Notes: generated by a model from the letters alone, not told the origin. Shown: positions 46,874 through 56,612, numbered from the stretch's first letter. The stretch is 64,000 nt of DNA from Aquitalea sp. LB_tupeE (GCF_013391415.1 NZ_JACAXB010000020.1:1-64000); one strand, 5' to 3'. Program-made: numbers and translations.

Positions 46874-48229
46874 ATGAGCGTAACAAAACCGATTCATCCG
46901 GTGGATGAAAAGCTGCCCTTTATACAGTTATTTACTCTTGGAATACAGCATGTTTTGGTGATGTATGCCGGGGCAGTGGCTGTGCCGCTGATCGTTGGAG
47001 GTGCAGTCGGTCTACCCAAGGAACAAATTGCATTTCTTGTCAGTGCGGATTTGTTCTGTTGTGGTTTGGTCACCGTATTGCAATGTCTAGGCATCAAGGG
47101 TTTCGGGATACGCATGCCTGTCATCATGGCTGTGACATTTGCCACGGTGGGTCCAATGATTGCAATTGGACAGAATGTGGAGTTAGGCCTGCCCGGTATT
47201 TTTGGTGCAACCATGGCGGCAGGCTTGATATCCCTGCTGCTGGTGCCGCTGATCGGCCGCCTGATGCGATTTTTTCCGCCATTGGTAACCGGGGTGGTAA
47301 TTACTTCGATAGGGCTTTCTATTATCGGAGTCGGAATCAATTGGTCGGCAGGTGGGCTGGGTTCTCCTGATTACGGTAGTCCCTTATATCTGGGCATTTC
47401 CTTGACCGTACTAGTCTTCATTTTGTTGATCATCCGATTTGCTTCAGGTTTTCTTGCCAATATCTCCATACTGCTTGGCTTGGTGCTGGGTTTTGTCATC
47501 GCATTGCTACTGGGAAAAGTTGACTTTAATGGACTTCAGGATGCCAATTGGTTTGCCATGATTCTGCCTTTCAAGTTTGGTGCACCAAGATTTGAGCTAT
47601 GGTCCATCGTGACATTGACCGTAGTGATGCTGATTGTGTTCATTGAATCCATGGGGATGTTTCTGGCACTGGGTGAAATCGTCAATCGCCCAGTTAAACG
47701 TCAGGATCTGGTACGTGGTTTGCGAGTCGATGCCTTGGGAACCCTGTTTGGGGGCATGTTCAACACGTTCCCACATACTTCGTTTTCGCAGAATATCGGT
47801 CTGGTTAGCATTACCGGGGTCAGTAGCCGCTGGGTTTGCGTGATGTCGGGTTTTATCCTGATTGCTTTTGGGCTGGTACCAAAAATGTCCATTGTTGTGG
47901 CCTCCATTCCGCCCTTTGTACTGGGTGGCGCTGGCATTGTGATGTTTGGCATGGTGCTGGCTACTGGCATCAAGGTGTTGTCACGAGTGGATTTCCAGAA
48001 TCGTTACAATCTCTACATTGTTGCCATCAGTTTGGGAATGGGCATGATTCCTACGGTTGCCAAGGATTTTTTCGGTCAGATGCCTGCTGGAATGGCCCCA
48101 CTACTACATAGTGGGATCTTGTTGGCAAGTTTGACTGCAGTGATCTTGAATGCCTTTTTCAATGGACTTGGCAGTAGCGATCTGACTGAAGCCAGCTCGA
48201 CGGAGGTCATGTCCGTACCGGGACATTAA
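46874..48229 (+). CDS. NCS2-family urate/xanthine permease
   Basis: Nucleobase transporter of 451 residues with about 12 to 14 membrane helices. The conserved His of the first helix is in GIQHVLVMYAGAVAVPLIVG. The NAT signature is QNIGLVSITG, and ALGEIVNRPVKRQD with an acidic residue precedes it. The pattern is of the UacT/XanP/PbuX group, which carries urate and xanthine by proton symport. Place at the end of a urate operon favours urate. The ATG at 46874 follows AGGAG. Confidence 0.9.
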   Translation: MSVTKPIHPVDEKLPFIQLFTLGIQHVLVMYAGAVAVPLIVGGAVGLPKEQIAFLVSADLFCCGLVTVLQCLGIKGFGIRMPVIMAVTFATVGPMIAIGQNVELGLPGIFGATMAAGLISLLLVPLIGRLMRFFPPLVTGVVITSIGLSIIGVGINWSAGGLGSPDYGSPLYLGISLTVLVFILLIIRFASGFLANISILLGLVLGFVIALLLGKVDFNGLQDANWFAMILPFKFGAPRFELWSIVTLTVVMLIVFIESMGMFLALGEIVNRPVKRQDLVRGLRVDALGTLFGGMFNTFPHTSFSQNIGLVSITGVSSRWVCVMSGFILIAFGLVPKMSIVVASIPPFVLGGAGIVMFGMVLATGIKVLSRVDFQNRYNLYIVAISLGMGMIPTVAKDFFGQMPAGMAPLLHSGILLASLTAVILNAFFNGLGSSDLTEASSTEVMSVPGH

Positions 48230-48253
48230 GTGGTTGATGCAGGTGTCGCTAAG

Positions 48254-48703
48254 ATGCAGGTGGTGTTGTGTGGAGCAGGGCTTGTCGGTCGGGCGGTGAT
48301 TCGTTTGCTGGGCGAGCTGCCTTGTAGCGTATTTTGGCTGGATCGTCCCCTGGCAAATTTCCCCGAGGAATTGGCCAGCAATATTCATCCTGTGTCAGGC
48401 GGTGTCGAGCAGATGTGCAATTTGCCTGCCAATGCTTGCTGGCTGGTGATGACTGATGACGATTTGCTTGATTTCGACTGGGTCGAGCAGATTCTGCTGC
48501 GCGGTGATGCGAGATTTATCGGCTTGCTGGGATGTCGTGGCAAACTGGCCAGTTTCAATGTGCGCCTGATTAATCGAGTTCCCCTTGGGAGTATTGCCAG
48601 TGTTCACTGCCCCTTGGGGATAGAAGGGATCAGCAGTCGACAGCCAGCAGTAATGGCAATTTCCATCGTGGCGCAGCTCATGCAGCAACTCAAGCCGGAC
48701 TGA
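48254..48703 (+). CDS. Single-domain XdhC-like Rossmann protein
   Basis: About 149 residues that match only the C-terminal Rossmann domain of XdhC, the factor that inserts sulfurated molybdenum cofactor into xanthine dehydrogenase. Motifs are VVLCGAGLVGRAVIRLLG, the LVMTDDDLLDF segment (usually MTHDH), FIGLLGCRGKLASF (usually GSRxKR) and CPLGIEGISSRQPAVMAISIVAQLM. The N-terminal XdhC/CoxI domain is absent and there is no room for it after the permease. The start could also be GTG at 48230. xdhA and xdhB are not in the window. Confidence 0.75.
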   Translation: MQVVLCGAGLVGRAVIRLLGELPCSVFWLDRPLANFPEELASNIHPVSGGVEQMCNLPANACWLVMTDDDLLDFDWVEQILLRGDARFIGLLGCRGKLASFNVRLINRVPLGSIASVHCPLGIEGISSRQPAVMAISIVAQLMQQLKPD

Positions 48704-48837
48704 TTCGATATCCTACTGTATGAGTGTTGCTCTGCAGGCAGACAATCCTGACCATTGCTGTGTTGAGGGTATTGAAATCGGCTGGCTTGTCCCTATCTGT
48801 GTGCTCACTGCTACCCAACCACTGATGAATAGAGACC

Positions 48838-50739
48838 ATGAGCGCACAGAAAGAAACCCTGGGCTTTCAGACCGAAGTCAAGCAACTGCTTCACCTGATG
48901 ATCCACTCCTTGTACTCCAACAAGGAAATCTTCCTGCGAGAGCTGATCTCCAATGCATCGGATGCTGCCGACAAATTGCGTTTTGAAGGTCTGGCCAAGC
49001 CCGAGTTGTTCGAGAATGATGCCGAGCTGAAGATTACTGTTGGCTTCGACAAGGAAGCCCGCACCATTACCATTTCTGACAATGGTATCGGCATGAGTCG
49101 CGACGAGGTGATTGCCAATATCGGTACCATCGCCAAGTCCGGCACCAAGGCATTCTTCGAACAACTGTCCGGAGACTCCAAGAAAGATGCCAATCTGATC
49201 GGCCAGTTTGGTGTTGGCTTTTACTCGGCCTTCATTGTTGCCGACAAGGTGAGCCTGACTACCCGCCGTGCCGGTGCTGCTGCAAGCGAAGGTGTCCGCT
49301 GGGAATCCCAGGGCGAGGGCGAGTACACGCTGGAACAGGTGGAAAAAGCGGGTCGTGGTACCGATATCGTGCTGCACCTGAAGGAAGGTGAAGACGAGTT
49401 GTTGGCCGACTGGGCACTCAAGCGCATTGTGCGTACCTACTCCGACCATATTTCCATCCCGATTCTGATGAAGAAGGGCAATAGCTACGGCGAAAATGGC
49501 GAAGTAATTGAAAGTGACGAGCTTGAAGCCGTCAATGCCGCTTCTGCCTTGTGGACCCGCAGCAAGAGTGAAATCAGTGACGAGCAGTACATCGAGTTTT
49601 ACAAACATGTGGCGCACGACTTCACCGACCCGTTGGCGTGGAGTCATGCCCGCGTCGAGGGGCGCCAGGAATACACCGAGCTGCTGTACATCCCGGCCCG
49701 CGCACCGTTTGACATGTGGGACCGTGAGCGCAAGCAGGGCATCAAGCTGTATGTGCGTCGTGTGTTCATCATGGAAGACAGCGATAAGCTGATGCCGCAA
49801 TACCTGCGCTTTGTGCGTGGCGTAATCGACAGCAACGATCTGCCGTTGAATGTTTCGCGTGAAATCCTGCAGGAAAGCAAGGATATCGATGCCATTCGCG
49901 CTGGTTGCGTGAAGAAGGTGCTTGGCTTGCTGGAAGATCTGGCCAGCAATCAGCCTGAAAAATATGCCGCATTCTGGAAAGAATTCGGCCAGGTGCTGAA
50001 AGAAGGTGTGGGGGAAGACCATGCCAACAAAGAGCGTATCGCCAAGCTGTTGCGCTTTGCATCCACGGCGGTGGAGGGCGATGAGCCGACGGTCAGCCTG
50101 AGTGACTATATCGCTCGAATGAAGGAAGGCCAGGACAAGATTTACTTCATTACTGCCGATACCCTGGCAGCAGCCCGCAACAGCCCGCACTTGGAAGTGT
50201 TCAAGAAGAAGGGTGTGGAAGTACTGCTGTTGACCGATCGTGTGGATGAGTGGGTTGTCGGTTCCTTGTTTGAATTTGATGGTAAGTCCTTGCAGTCGGT
50301 AGCCAAAGGCGAACTGGATTTGGGCGCACTGGAAGACGAAGCTGACAAGGAAGCACAGAAGCAGGCTGAAGAAGCCGCCAAACCGGTGGTGGAAAAAGTG
50401 CAGAATGCATTGGGCGACAAGGTGAAGGAAGTGCGTGCTACTGTGCGTCTGACCGACAGCCCGGCCTGCCTGGTTGCAGGTGAACACGATATGAGTGCCC
50501 ACCTGGAACGTATGCTGAAGGCGGCCGGCCAGAAAGTGGAAGCGAGCAAGCCTACCTTGGAAATCAATCCAGAACACGTGCTGGTGAAACGTTTGGCTGA
50601 AGAGTCGGACGCCGGACGTGCTGCCGATCTGGCTCAGGTGCTGTACGACCAGGCCTTGCTGGCAGAGGGTGGCAAGCTGGAAGATCCGGCAACCTTTGTC
50701 AAGCGTATCAACAAGCTGCTGCTGGAGCTGTCTGCCTAA
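48838..50739 (+). CDS. htpG: Chaperone HtpG (Hsp90)
   Basis: Bacterial Hsp90, 633 residues. The GHKL ATPase domain has [24 protein letters not shown] and [11 protein letters not shown]. The middle domain has the catalytic Arg in [11 protein letters not shown], and a C-terminal dimerisation domain follows. It has no eukaryote-like linker or MEEVD end. It is transcribed in the same direction as the urate operon but is a separate conserved housekeeping gene with a strong terminator. Confidence 0.98.
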   Translation: MSAQKETLGFQTEVKQLLHLMIHSLYSNKEIFLRELISNASDAADKLRFEGLAKPELFENDAELKITVGFDKEARTITISDNGIGMSRDEVIANIGTIAKSGTKAFFEQLSGDSKKDANLIGQFGVGFYSAFIVADKVSLTTRRAGAAASEGVRWESQGEGEYTLEQVEKAGRGTDIVLHLKEGEDELLADWALKRIVRTYSDHISIPILMKKGNSYGENGEVIESDELEAVNAASALWTRSKSEISDEQYIEFYKHVAHDFTDPLAWSHARVEGRQEYTELLYIPARAPFDMWDRERKQGIKLYVRRVFIMEDSDKLMPQYLRFVRGVIDSNDLPLNVSREILQESKDIDAIRAGCVKKVLGLLEDLASNQPEKYAAFWKEFGQVLKEGVGEDHANKERIAKLLRFASTAVEGDEPTVSLSDYIARMKEGQDKIYFITADTLAAARNSPHLEVFKKKGVEVLLLTDRVDEWVVGSLFEFDGKSLQSVAKGELDLGALEDEADKEAQKQAEEAAKPVVEKVQNALGDKVKEVRATVRLTDSPACLVAGEHDMSAHLERMLKAAGQKVEASKPTLEINPEHVLVKRLAEESDAGRAADLAQVLYDQALLAEGGKLEDPATFVKRINKLLLELSA

Positions 50740-51061
50740 GTAGCGACTGCTTGCTAGTAAACCGAAACCGCCCCAGACGACCGGCTTGCCGTGTATCTGG
50801 GGCGGTTTTCATTCTCTACCGTGGTAAAGATGTGGTGATGAGTAAACCGTGACACAAACTGGGGCTGCTGCTGGCCGATGGCAGCATTGTCCCTTGTGCA
50901 CCGCAGGCCCGATACGGTGTGGTAGTCAGCGATGGGGTGTTAAAACCATACCTTTCCCAAGCACGTCTCTACATGTTATGGGGGCGGCAAGATGTACTGA
51001 TGATTTGCTGCAGCTATCCTTGTTCGTTTTTGCAGGAGGCAGCGGTCTGGTGCGGGGCGGT
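50740..51061. other. Intergenic region after htpG
   Basis: Contains the htpG terminator (50764-50811). The rest, up to the end of the glutathione transferase gene, holds only weak open frames with poor starts and no recognised domain; it may be remnant sequence. Confidence 0.5.
50764..50811 (+). terminator. Terminator of htpG
   Basis: Long stem AAACCGCCCCAGA with TCTGGGGCGGTTT around a loop that itself has CCGG-rich pairing, then TTTTC. Confidence 0.85.
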
Positions 51062-51667
51062 CTATTCAAACGGCGCGGCGAGAAAAGCAGGGTGGGCTTC
51101 TGCCTGCGCACTCCATTGTTGTAACAGCGGAAAATCGTCCCATACCATTTGCTGTGGCAGTATTTCCCGACTGAAGCGCCAGGCTATGGCGATACTGATT
51201 CCTGCTTGGTCCAGCGGTGTGGACGACAGTGCTTCAATACCCAGTTCCTTCTCCAGCAAGCCATAAGCGGCCAGCAACTGAGCGCTGATTCGCTCCTGCC
51301 AGGGCTGATGTCGTTTGTCCTCTGGACGCAAGTTCTGCTCGTAGGCCAGCTGTACACTTTTTTCCATTGCCGCCAAAGCCAATCCCAGCAAACGCAGCGC
51401 ACGCTGCCGCTGTGGCAAGGCCTTCGGCATCAGGCTGCGCTCTGGGTGCATGGTGTCCAGATAATCCAGAATCAGGGTAGAGTCCATCAGCGTGCTGTCG
51501 TCATCCAGAATCAAGGTTGGTGCCTTCACCACCGGATTGATGGTTTGGAATTCAGCCAGATGGCGGAATACCGAAACGGCGCGATGTGTAAATGGTATCG
51601 CCATCAAGTGCATGCTGACGGCAACACGGCGTACATAGGGGGAGTCCAGCATGCCAATCAATTGCAT
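51062..51667 (-). CDS. Glutathione S-transferase family protein
   Basis: Protein of 201 residues. An N-terminal thioredoxin-like domain (MQLIGMLDSPYVRRVAVSMHLM, then NPVVKAPTLILDDDSTLMDSTLILDYLD with the glutathione-binding Asp-Ser) precedes an all-helical C-terminal domain. The catalytic position is Ser9, as in beta/theta-like bacterial enzymes. The substrate is not predictable. It lies 15 bases downstream of the DUF2917 gene on the same strand. Confidence 0.88.
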   Translation of the reverse strand: MQLIGMLDSPYVRRVAVSMHLMAIPFTHRAVSVFRHLAEFQTINPVVKAPTLILDDDSTLMDSTLILDYLDTMHPERSLMPKALPQRQRALRLLGLALAAMEKSVQLAYEQNLRPEDKRHQPWQERISAQLLAAYGLLEKELGIEALSSTPLDQAGISIAIAWRFSREILPQQMVWDDFPLLQQWSAQAEAHPAFLAAPFE

Positions 51668-51682
51668 GATCTGCCTTTCTGT

Positions 51683-51946
51683 TCAAGCGGTTTGAAAATG
51701 GCTGGCAATACTTAGCCAGCTGCACTGCGGGAAATTGGTACCTGGGCGCATTTCCAGCTGGCCACGTCCTTCCAGCAACAGCTTGCCCGCGGGGAGTTGT
51801 ACCGTGTCACCACCTTGTAAGCAGATGTCCAGACCGTCAATCGTCAGCCAGTGTGCGCCGCTACGCGCATAAATCTGGCAGGGGTGGGATAGTTGCACTA
51901 CCAGTAGTTCACCTGCTGCCAGTTCCAGCCGTAGTGAGTGGGACAT
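51683..51946 (-). CDS. DUF2917 protein
   Basis: Small protein of 87 residues resembling DUF2917: LRLELAAGELLVVQLSHPCQIYARSGAHWLTIDG with repeated short beta strands, GGDTVQLPAGKLLLEG, and no cysteine motif. It looks like a cupin-like half barrel. The function is unknown. GGAG at six bases from the ATG at 51946 sets the start. It is divergent from a GcvA-type LysR gene, a pairing I recall from other beta-proteobacteria. Confidence 0.75.
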   Translation of the reverse strand: MSHSLRLELAAGELLVVQLSHPCQIYARSGAHWLTIDGLDICLQGGDTVQLPAGKLLLEGRGQLEMRPGTNFPQCSWLSIASHFQTA

Positions 51947-52040
51947 GGTCATCTCCTTTCGTGGGGGTGAGTTCACTATAAGTTGTGAGACGGCTGGTGA
52001 AAATTGATATTTATTTGGAATTCATGTTAGTTTTACTTAC

Positions 52041-52940
52041 ATGAGACCTTTGCCTCCCTTATCTGCTCTGCGCAGTTTCGAAGCGCTTGCCCGGCTGGGT
52101 AGTGTCACACTGGCCGCTAGCGAGCTGCATGTGACTCATTCGGCGATCAGCCAGCAAATACGCCAGCTTGAAGAAATGCTGGGTGTGATGCTGTTTGTGC
52201 GTGAAGGGCGAGGGCTACGCCTGACCGAGGACGGAAGGTTGTATGCCCTGCAAGTGCGCACGGGCCTGACCGAGTTAACCGAAGCTACACGGTTGATTCA
52301 GGCCCGCCCGCGGGATGGCGAGCTGGTAGTCGCCGTGCTGCCTTCCTTTGGTGCGCATTGGTTGTTGCCACGCTTACCCCGTTTTCAGGCGCGGTTTCCG
52401 CAATATCGTGTCAGTTTGCGTGCCAGTCTGGACATTCAGGATTTGCGTCAGGGCCTGGTGGATATTGGTGTGCGCATGGGGCAGGGCGGTTGGGAGGGTT
52501 TGCAGCAGCAACATCTGTTTGATGACGCGCTGGTGGTGGTGGCTGCACCTGGTTTCCGTCAGGGAAACTTGCCACGGACCCCGGCCGAAATCGTGGCTGG
52601 GCCGGTGGTGCGGACGGTGGAAAGCTGGATGGGGTGGTGTCAGGCTGCGGGGGTGGATGAGCCATCGCAGGCTGGCTTGTGGATTAATGATTCCAATCTG
52701 GTATTACAGGCCGTGCAGCAGGGAATGGGCGTGGCACTGGAGCGTCGCAGCCTGGTCCATGCTGCCTTGCAATCCGGCATGTTGGTGCAACTGAGTGACA
52801 TCGTGGTGCCTTATCCCTACCCACACTGGCTGGTGTGGCCACAGCGCGAAAGCTCACTGCTCAAGCAGCGCGATTTTGCCGGCTGGATGGCTGAGGAGGT
52901 GGCTGCGTATGAACATGAATTGGCGCAGGCAGCCCGCTGA
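52041..52940 (+). CDS. LysR-family regulator, GcvA type
   Basis: Protein of 299 residues beginning RPLPPLSALRSFEALARLGSVTLAASELHVTHSAISQQIRQLE, the GcvA/AmpR subgroup start. The effector domain has VVAVLPSFGAHWLLPRLPRFQARFP and DIGVRMGQGGWEG. It is divergent from the DUF2917-GST pair, which it may control; the short 94-base gap supports this. The inducer is unknown. Confidence 0.88.
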   Translation: MRPLPPLSALRSFEALARLGSVTLAASELHVTHSAISQQIRQLEEMLGVMLFVREGRGLRLTEDGRLYALQVRTGLTELTEATRLIQARPRDGELVVAVLPSFGAHWLLPRLPRFQARFPQYRVSLRASLDIQDLRQGLVDIGVRMGQGGWEGLQQQHLFDDALVVVAAPGFRQGNLPRTPAEIVAGPVVRTVESWMGWCQAAGVDEPSQAGLWINDSNLVLQAVQQGMGVALERRSLVHAALQSGMLVQLSDIVVPYPYPHWLVWPQRESSLLKQRDFAGWMAEEVAAYEHELAQAAR

Positions 52941-52983
52941 TATTGGTGCCGGTGGCCAGAAAACGGACTAAAGGAAAACACTA

Positions 52984-53316
52984 GTGGCTTTACTGAAGTT
53001 ATTGCTCCTGTTTGGCCTGACGGCACTGGCTGAGATTACTGGCTGTTATCTGCCCTGGCTGTGGCTGAAGCAGCAGGGTTCAGCCTATTTGTTAGTGCCG
53101 GCTGCGTTTGCACTGTTGCTTTTTGTCTGGCTGCTGACCTTGCATCCGGCAGCGGCCGGGCGTGTCTATGCCGCTTATGGCGGCGTCTATGTCGTGGTGG
53201 CTGTGTTCTGGTTGTGGGTGGTCGATGGCGTGCGACCTAGCCTGTACGACCTACTGGGGGGCATGCTGGCCTTGGCGGGCATGGCCATCATCATGCTGGC
53301 ACCACGGCAGTCATGA
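52984..53316 (+). CDS. YnfA family (UPF0060) membrane protein
   Basis: Four-helix membrane protein of 110 residues resembling small multidrug resistance proteins. Family landmarks are [38 protein letters not shown] and [16 protein letters not shown]. Some members export dyes and drugs, but the normal substrate is not known. The start is GTG at 52984 with AAAGGAA upstream. Confidence 0.92.
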   Translation: MALLKLLLLFGLTALAEITGCYLPWLWLKQQGSAYLLVPAAFALLLFVWLLTLHPAAAGRVYAAYGGVYVVVAVFWLWVVDGVRPSLYDLLGGMLALAGMAIIMLAPRQS

Positions 53317-53336
53317 GTGTAGTGGTCATTGCAATT

Positions 53337-53364
53337 AAAAAACCGGGATTATCCCGGTTTTTCT
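53337..53364. terminator. Bidirectional terminator between ynfA-like gene and GST
   Basis: AAAAAACCGGGAT/ATCCCGGTTTTT; serves both converging genes. Confidence 0.9.
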
Positions 53365-53375
53365 GTTTGCTTTGT

Positions 53376-53987
53376 TCAGACCGCAGGTGGCCGGGTATCG
53401 ATAAATGATTGGCGAGTGGACAACCGTTCCAGCAGGCTTGCCAGATTGGGGTGGCGTTCGCGCCAGGCTATGGCCGGAAAGCGGAAATCGAGGTAGCCCA
53501 GGCAGCAGCCGACGGCAATATCGGCCAGGCTATAGCTTTCGCCATTGCACCATTGGCGTTCTGCCAAGTCCGCAGACATGGTGGCCAGGCCGCGGTCAAT
53601 CTTGCCTTGCTGGCGGGCAATCCACTCCGGCATCTGCTTGTCTGACGGGCGGCGTTGTTCCAGCACAATGGCGACTGCGGCATCGGTAATGCCATCAGCC
53701 AGTGCTTCCCAGCGGCGGGTGTTGATCAGGCGGCGGTTTTCCTGCGGCAGCAGGCGTGCAACTGGCGAGATATTGTCCAGATATTCCACGATGACCCGCG
53801 AATCGAACAGGGTGCTGCCGTCATCCAGCTCCAGCACGGGGACTTTGCCCAGTGGGTTGTAATGCGGGACCTGGCTATCCGGATTCCACGGCATATCCTC
53901 TTCCAGCGGGCAATCAATCTTCTTGTCGGCCAGTACGATACGTACCTTGCGGGCATACGGACTGGTGTAGGAGGCAATCAGTTTCAT
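53376..53987 (-). CDS. Glutathione S-transferase, YibF type
   Basis: Protein of 203 residues. The thioredoxin-fold half starts MKLIASYTSPYARKVRIVLADK, with the cis-Pro motif NPLGKVPVLELDDGSTLFDSRVIVEYLD. The C-terminal helical half has the N-capping motif YSLADIAVGCCLGYLDFR. Active-site Ser is at residue 9. It resembles E. coli YibF, whose substrate is not known. It is monocistronic. Confidence 0.9.
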   Translation of the reverse strand: MKLIASYTSPYARKVRIVLADKKIDCPLEEDMPWNPDSQVPHYNPLGKVPVLELDDGSTLFDSRVIVEYLDNISPVARLLPQENRRLINTRRWEALADGITDAAVAIVLEQRRPSDKQMPEWIARQQGKIDRGLATMSADLAERQWCNGESYSLADIAVGCCLGYLDFRFPAIAWRERHPNLASLLERLSTRQSFIDTRPPAV

Positions 53988-54081
53988 GGTGGTAGAGTGC
54001 TCGGCGGGTCGTAAAAGCGGGCTGATGAGTTCAGCCCGTTGTGTTGCTTACTGTAGCGCAAGGCTGCGGTGGCATAAAGGG

Positions 54082-54777
54082 TTAGTTGAGCTCAATCTTG
54101 CCATTGATGGTGAGCTGCAACTGGCTTTGGCCGGGTTGCCAGTCGGGCTGGGCAACGTCCGCTTCCTTGGCCATCGGGGCTGCCGCTGCACGCATCAGCA
54201 TGGGAGGGCGGAAGGCAGGTGCTGCATTGCCAAACTCCAGCTCCTTGATGGTGATGCGGCTTTTGCCCAGGGTCTGCGCCGTGATATTGGCTTGTGACTG
54301 CATTTCGGCCAATGCAGCCGGAATCATGGCTTTTTCTGCTGCGCGACGGGCAGCGTCAGATACAGTGAACTGCACGCCTTCCAGCAGCATGGTTTTCTGT
54401 AACTGTGCCACCAGCTCGGCAGCCTGAGTCATGTCCCGGCTTTTCAGGCGGATTTCCGCGCGGCCTTGCCAGCCTTGTATCTTGCCGTTCTTGTCGTAGC
54501 TGGGCCAGCTGTTGTAGCTACCACTACTGACCTCCACCTGGGGATATTTCTTGCCCAGTGCCATACCTTGGGTAATGCCCTTGTTCAGGCGATTGGCCAG
54601 CGAGGCAGGCTGATCGCTTTTTTCCTGCAGGTAGAGTGTGGCTTGTAGCTGGTCGTTGGCGACTTCTTGCTGGGCAGAGCCTGACAAGCGTAGTTCGATG
54701 CCATCAGCCGCCTTGGCCAGGGCCGGCGTGATGAGCAGGCTCGCTGCCATCAGGGGGTGGATAAGCGTGGTCTTCAT
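54082..54777 (-). CDS. SIMPL (DUF541) periplasmic protein
   Basis: Protein of 231 residues with a signal peptide (ALAKA cleavage region). The SIMPL domain starts GIELRLSGSAQQEVANDQLQATLYLQ, and the second half contains QANITAQTLGKSRITIKELEFGN. Family members (YggE, BP26 type) form channel-like rings in the periplasm and have been linked to oxidative stress; function here is unknown. GGAG precedes the ATG at 54777. The open frame extends 34 codons upstream without a signal peptide, so the shorter form is chosen. Confidence 0.88.
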   Translation of the reverse strand: MKTTLIHPLMAASLLITPALAKAADGIELRLSGSAQQEVANDQLQATLYLQEKSDQPASLANRLNKGITQGMALGKKYPQVEVSSGSYNSWPSYDKNGKIQGWQGRAEIRLKSRDMTQAAELVAQLQKTMLLEGVQFTVSDAARRAAEKAMIPAALAEMQSQANITAQTLGKSRITIKELEFGNAAPAFRPPMLMRAAAAPMAKEADVAQPDWQPGQSQLQLTINGKIELN

Positions 54778-54918
54778 TCGGGCTCCTGCAAGAATAAGCA
54801 AAACAGGCTTTGGAGTGGGGCTGGTGTAGAAGGTTCGCATATCTGGCCGGGGAATGACTACTGAGCGCGGCTGGCTCACGCCGGTCGATGGACATCAACC
54901 GGCGTGCAGGATGAGGAC

Positions 54919-55713
54919 TCAGCCCAATAACAGCGCGTCGTCGTCCAGCTTTTCGCCGCGCGTCTGTTCGAACATGGCCAACAGATCGGGCACATCCATG
55001 CGGCTGCGGCTGTCGCCGCTGACATCCAATACCACGCGGCCTTGGTGCAGCATGACGGTGCGATGGCCATGGTCCAGTGCCTGACGCATGGAGTGAGTCA
55101 CCATCAGGGCGGTCAGCTTGTTCTCGGTTACGATGCGGTCAGTCAGCTCCAGCACGAAGGCCGCGGTTTTGGGGTCGAGCGCGGCGGTGTGTTCATCCAG
55201 CAGCAGCAGGCGGGAAGGCTGCAAGGATGCCATCAGCAAGCTGACGGCCTGGCGCTGACCACCGGAGAGCAGGCCCATGCGGTCGCCCAGGCGGTTTTCC
55301 AGACCCAGCTTGAGTGTGGACAGCTTGTCGCGGAAGGCTTCGCGATAACTGGCCTTCACTGCGCGCGACAGGCCGCGTCCCTGGCCGCGCTGCATGGCCA
55401 GTGCCAGGTTTTCTTCAATGGTGAGGCCTTCACAGGTACCGGCCAGCGGGTCCTGAAACACGCGGGCCACCAGTGCGGCACGCTGCCAGGCGGACTGACG
55501 CGTCACGTCTTGGCCATCAATGGACAGGCTGCCGCTATCCGGGCTGATGTCGCCGCTGATGGCATTCAGGAAGGTGGATTTACCAGCACCATTGCTGCCG
55601 ATCACGGTGACGAACTGGCCAGACTCAATAGTGAGTGACAGGCCGCGCAGCACCGGGTTTTCCAGTGGGGTGCCGGGGTTGAATGTCTTAAACAGATTGT
55701 CGGCGCGCATCAT
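54919..55713 (-). CDS. ABC transporter ATPase (COG1101 type)
   Basis: ATP-binding subunit of 264 residues. Walker A GSNGAGKST near residue 39, signature LLSGGQRQAVSLLMAS, Walker B LLLLDEHTAALD (His where most have Pro) and H-loop VTHSMRQ. The LSGGQRQ plus DEHTAALDPKTA pattern is typical of the uncharacterised importer family that includes streptococcal TrpZ. The start overlaps the stop of the permease gene. Confidence 0.93.
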   Translation of the reverse strand: MMRADNLFKTFNPGTPLENPVLRGLSLTIESGQFVTVIGSNGAGKSTFLNAISGDISPDSGSLSIDGQDVTRQSAWQRAALVARVFQDPLAGTCEGLTIEENLALAMQRGQGRGLSRAVKASYREAFRDKLSTLKLGLENRLGDRMGLLSGGQRQAVSLLMASLQPSRLLLLDEHTAALDPKTAAFVLELTDRIVTENKLTALMVTHSMRQALDHGHRTVMLHQGRVVLDVSGDSRSRMDVPDLLAMFEQTRGEKLDDDALLLG

Positions 55714-56612
55714 GCGGTTTTCCCTCCTTGCTTGTTGCGCAGCTTGCCCTTGATTTTGGGCAGTACCAGCGCCAGGCCCACCAGCACGGCGGTAATCAGG
55801 TTCAGGTCTTGCGCTTGCAGGCCGATGAAGTCGGCATTCAGCGCCAGGGCGATCAGCAGACGGTACAGCAGTGCGCCCAGCACGGTGGCCAGTGTCACCA
55901 GCCAGAGTGTGCGCGGCGGCAACAGGGTTTCGCCGATGATGACGGCCGCCAGGCCAACCACGATGGTGCCGATGCCCATGGAAATGTCGGCACCGCCCTG
56001 GGTTTGCACGTAGAGCGCACCGGCCAGTGCAATCAGCGCATTGGACAGGGCCATGCCGGCCAGGGTCATGCGGTCGGTGGAAATGCCCTGGGCCCGTGCC
56101 ATGCGCGGGTTGGCACCGGTGGCGCGTAGCGCGAGGCCGGTTTCGGAAGCGAAGAAGGCATCCAGTAACAGCTTGGCGATTACCACAACCACTGCCAGTA
56201 CGGCAGGTTGAATCAGCCAGCCGTTGTCATTGACCGTGCTGATGAAGGGGGTGAATACGGTAGGCAGGCCGATCAGCGCGATATTGGGTGCACCCATGAT
56301 GCGCAGGTTGATGGAATACAGCGCAATCATTACCAGAATACTGGCCAGCAATTGCAGGATGCCCAGACGCACATTGAGCCAGGCGGTGAGCCATCCTGCA
56401 GCAGCACCGGCAATGGCAGCGAGGCCGCAAGCCAGCCACGGGTCATGGCCACCGGCAATCAGCACGGCAGCCACCGCGCCGCCCAGCGGGAAACTGCCGT
56501 CGGCGGTAAGGTCGGGAAAGTTGAGCAGGCGGAAGGAAATCAGCACGCCCAGCGCGACTAGGGCAAAGATAAGGCCGATTTCCAGCGCGCCCATCATTGA
56601 AATCAGGGACAT
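55710..56612 (-). CDS. ABC transporter permease (COG4120 type)
   Basis: Integral membrane subunit of 300 residues with about eight helices, related to the branched-chain amino acid/ribose permease fold. Motifs include LGVLISFRLLNFPDLTADGSFPLGGAVAAVLI near the start and GLALRATGANPRMARAQGI in the middle, where the ATPase docks. The start at 56612 follows AGAGGTG; the upstream extension of 15 codons overlaps a hairpin. Confidence 0.92.
   Translation of the reverse strand: MSLISMMGALEIGLIFALVALGVLISFRLLNFPDLTADGSFPLGGAVAAVLIAGGHDPWLACGLAAIAGAAAGWLTAWLNVRLGILQLLASILVMIALYSINLRIMGAPNIALIGLPTVFTPFISTVNDNGWLIQPAVLAVVVVIAKLLLDAFFASETGLALRATGANPRMARAQGISTDRMTLAGMALSNALIALAGALYVQTQGGADISMGIGTIVVGLAAVIIGETLLPPRTLWLVTLATVLGALLYRLLIALALNADFIGLQAQDLNLITAVLVGLALVLPKIKGKLRNKQGGKTA

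Noticed and set aside
48811-50577. 588-codon minus-strand open frame opposite htpG
   Set aside because: Antisense shadow of Hsp90; no domain recognised.
50849-51266. Small plus-strand gene after htpG
   Set aside because: Open frames overlap the glutathione transferase gene on the opposite strand, with no domain or ribosome binding site.
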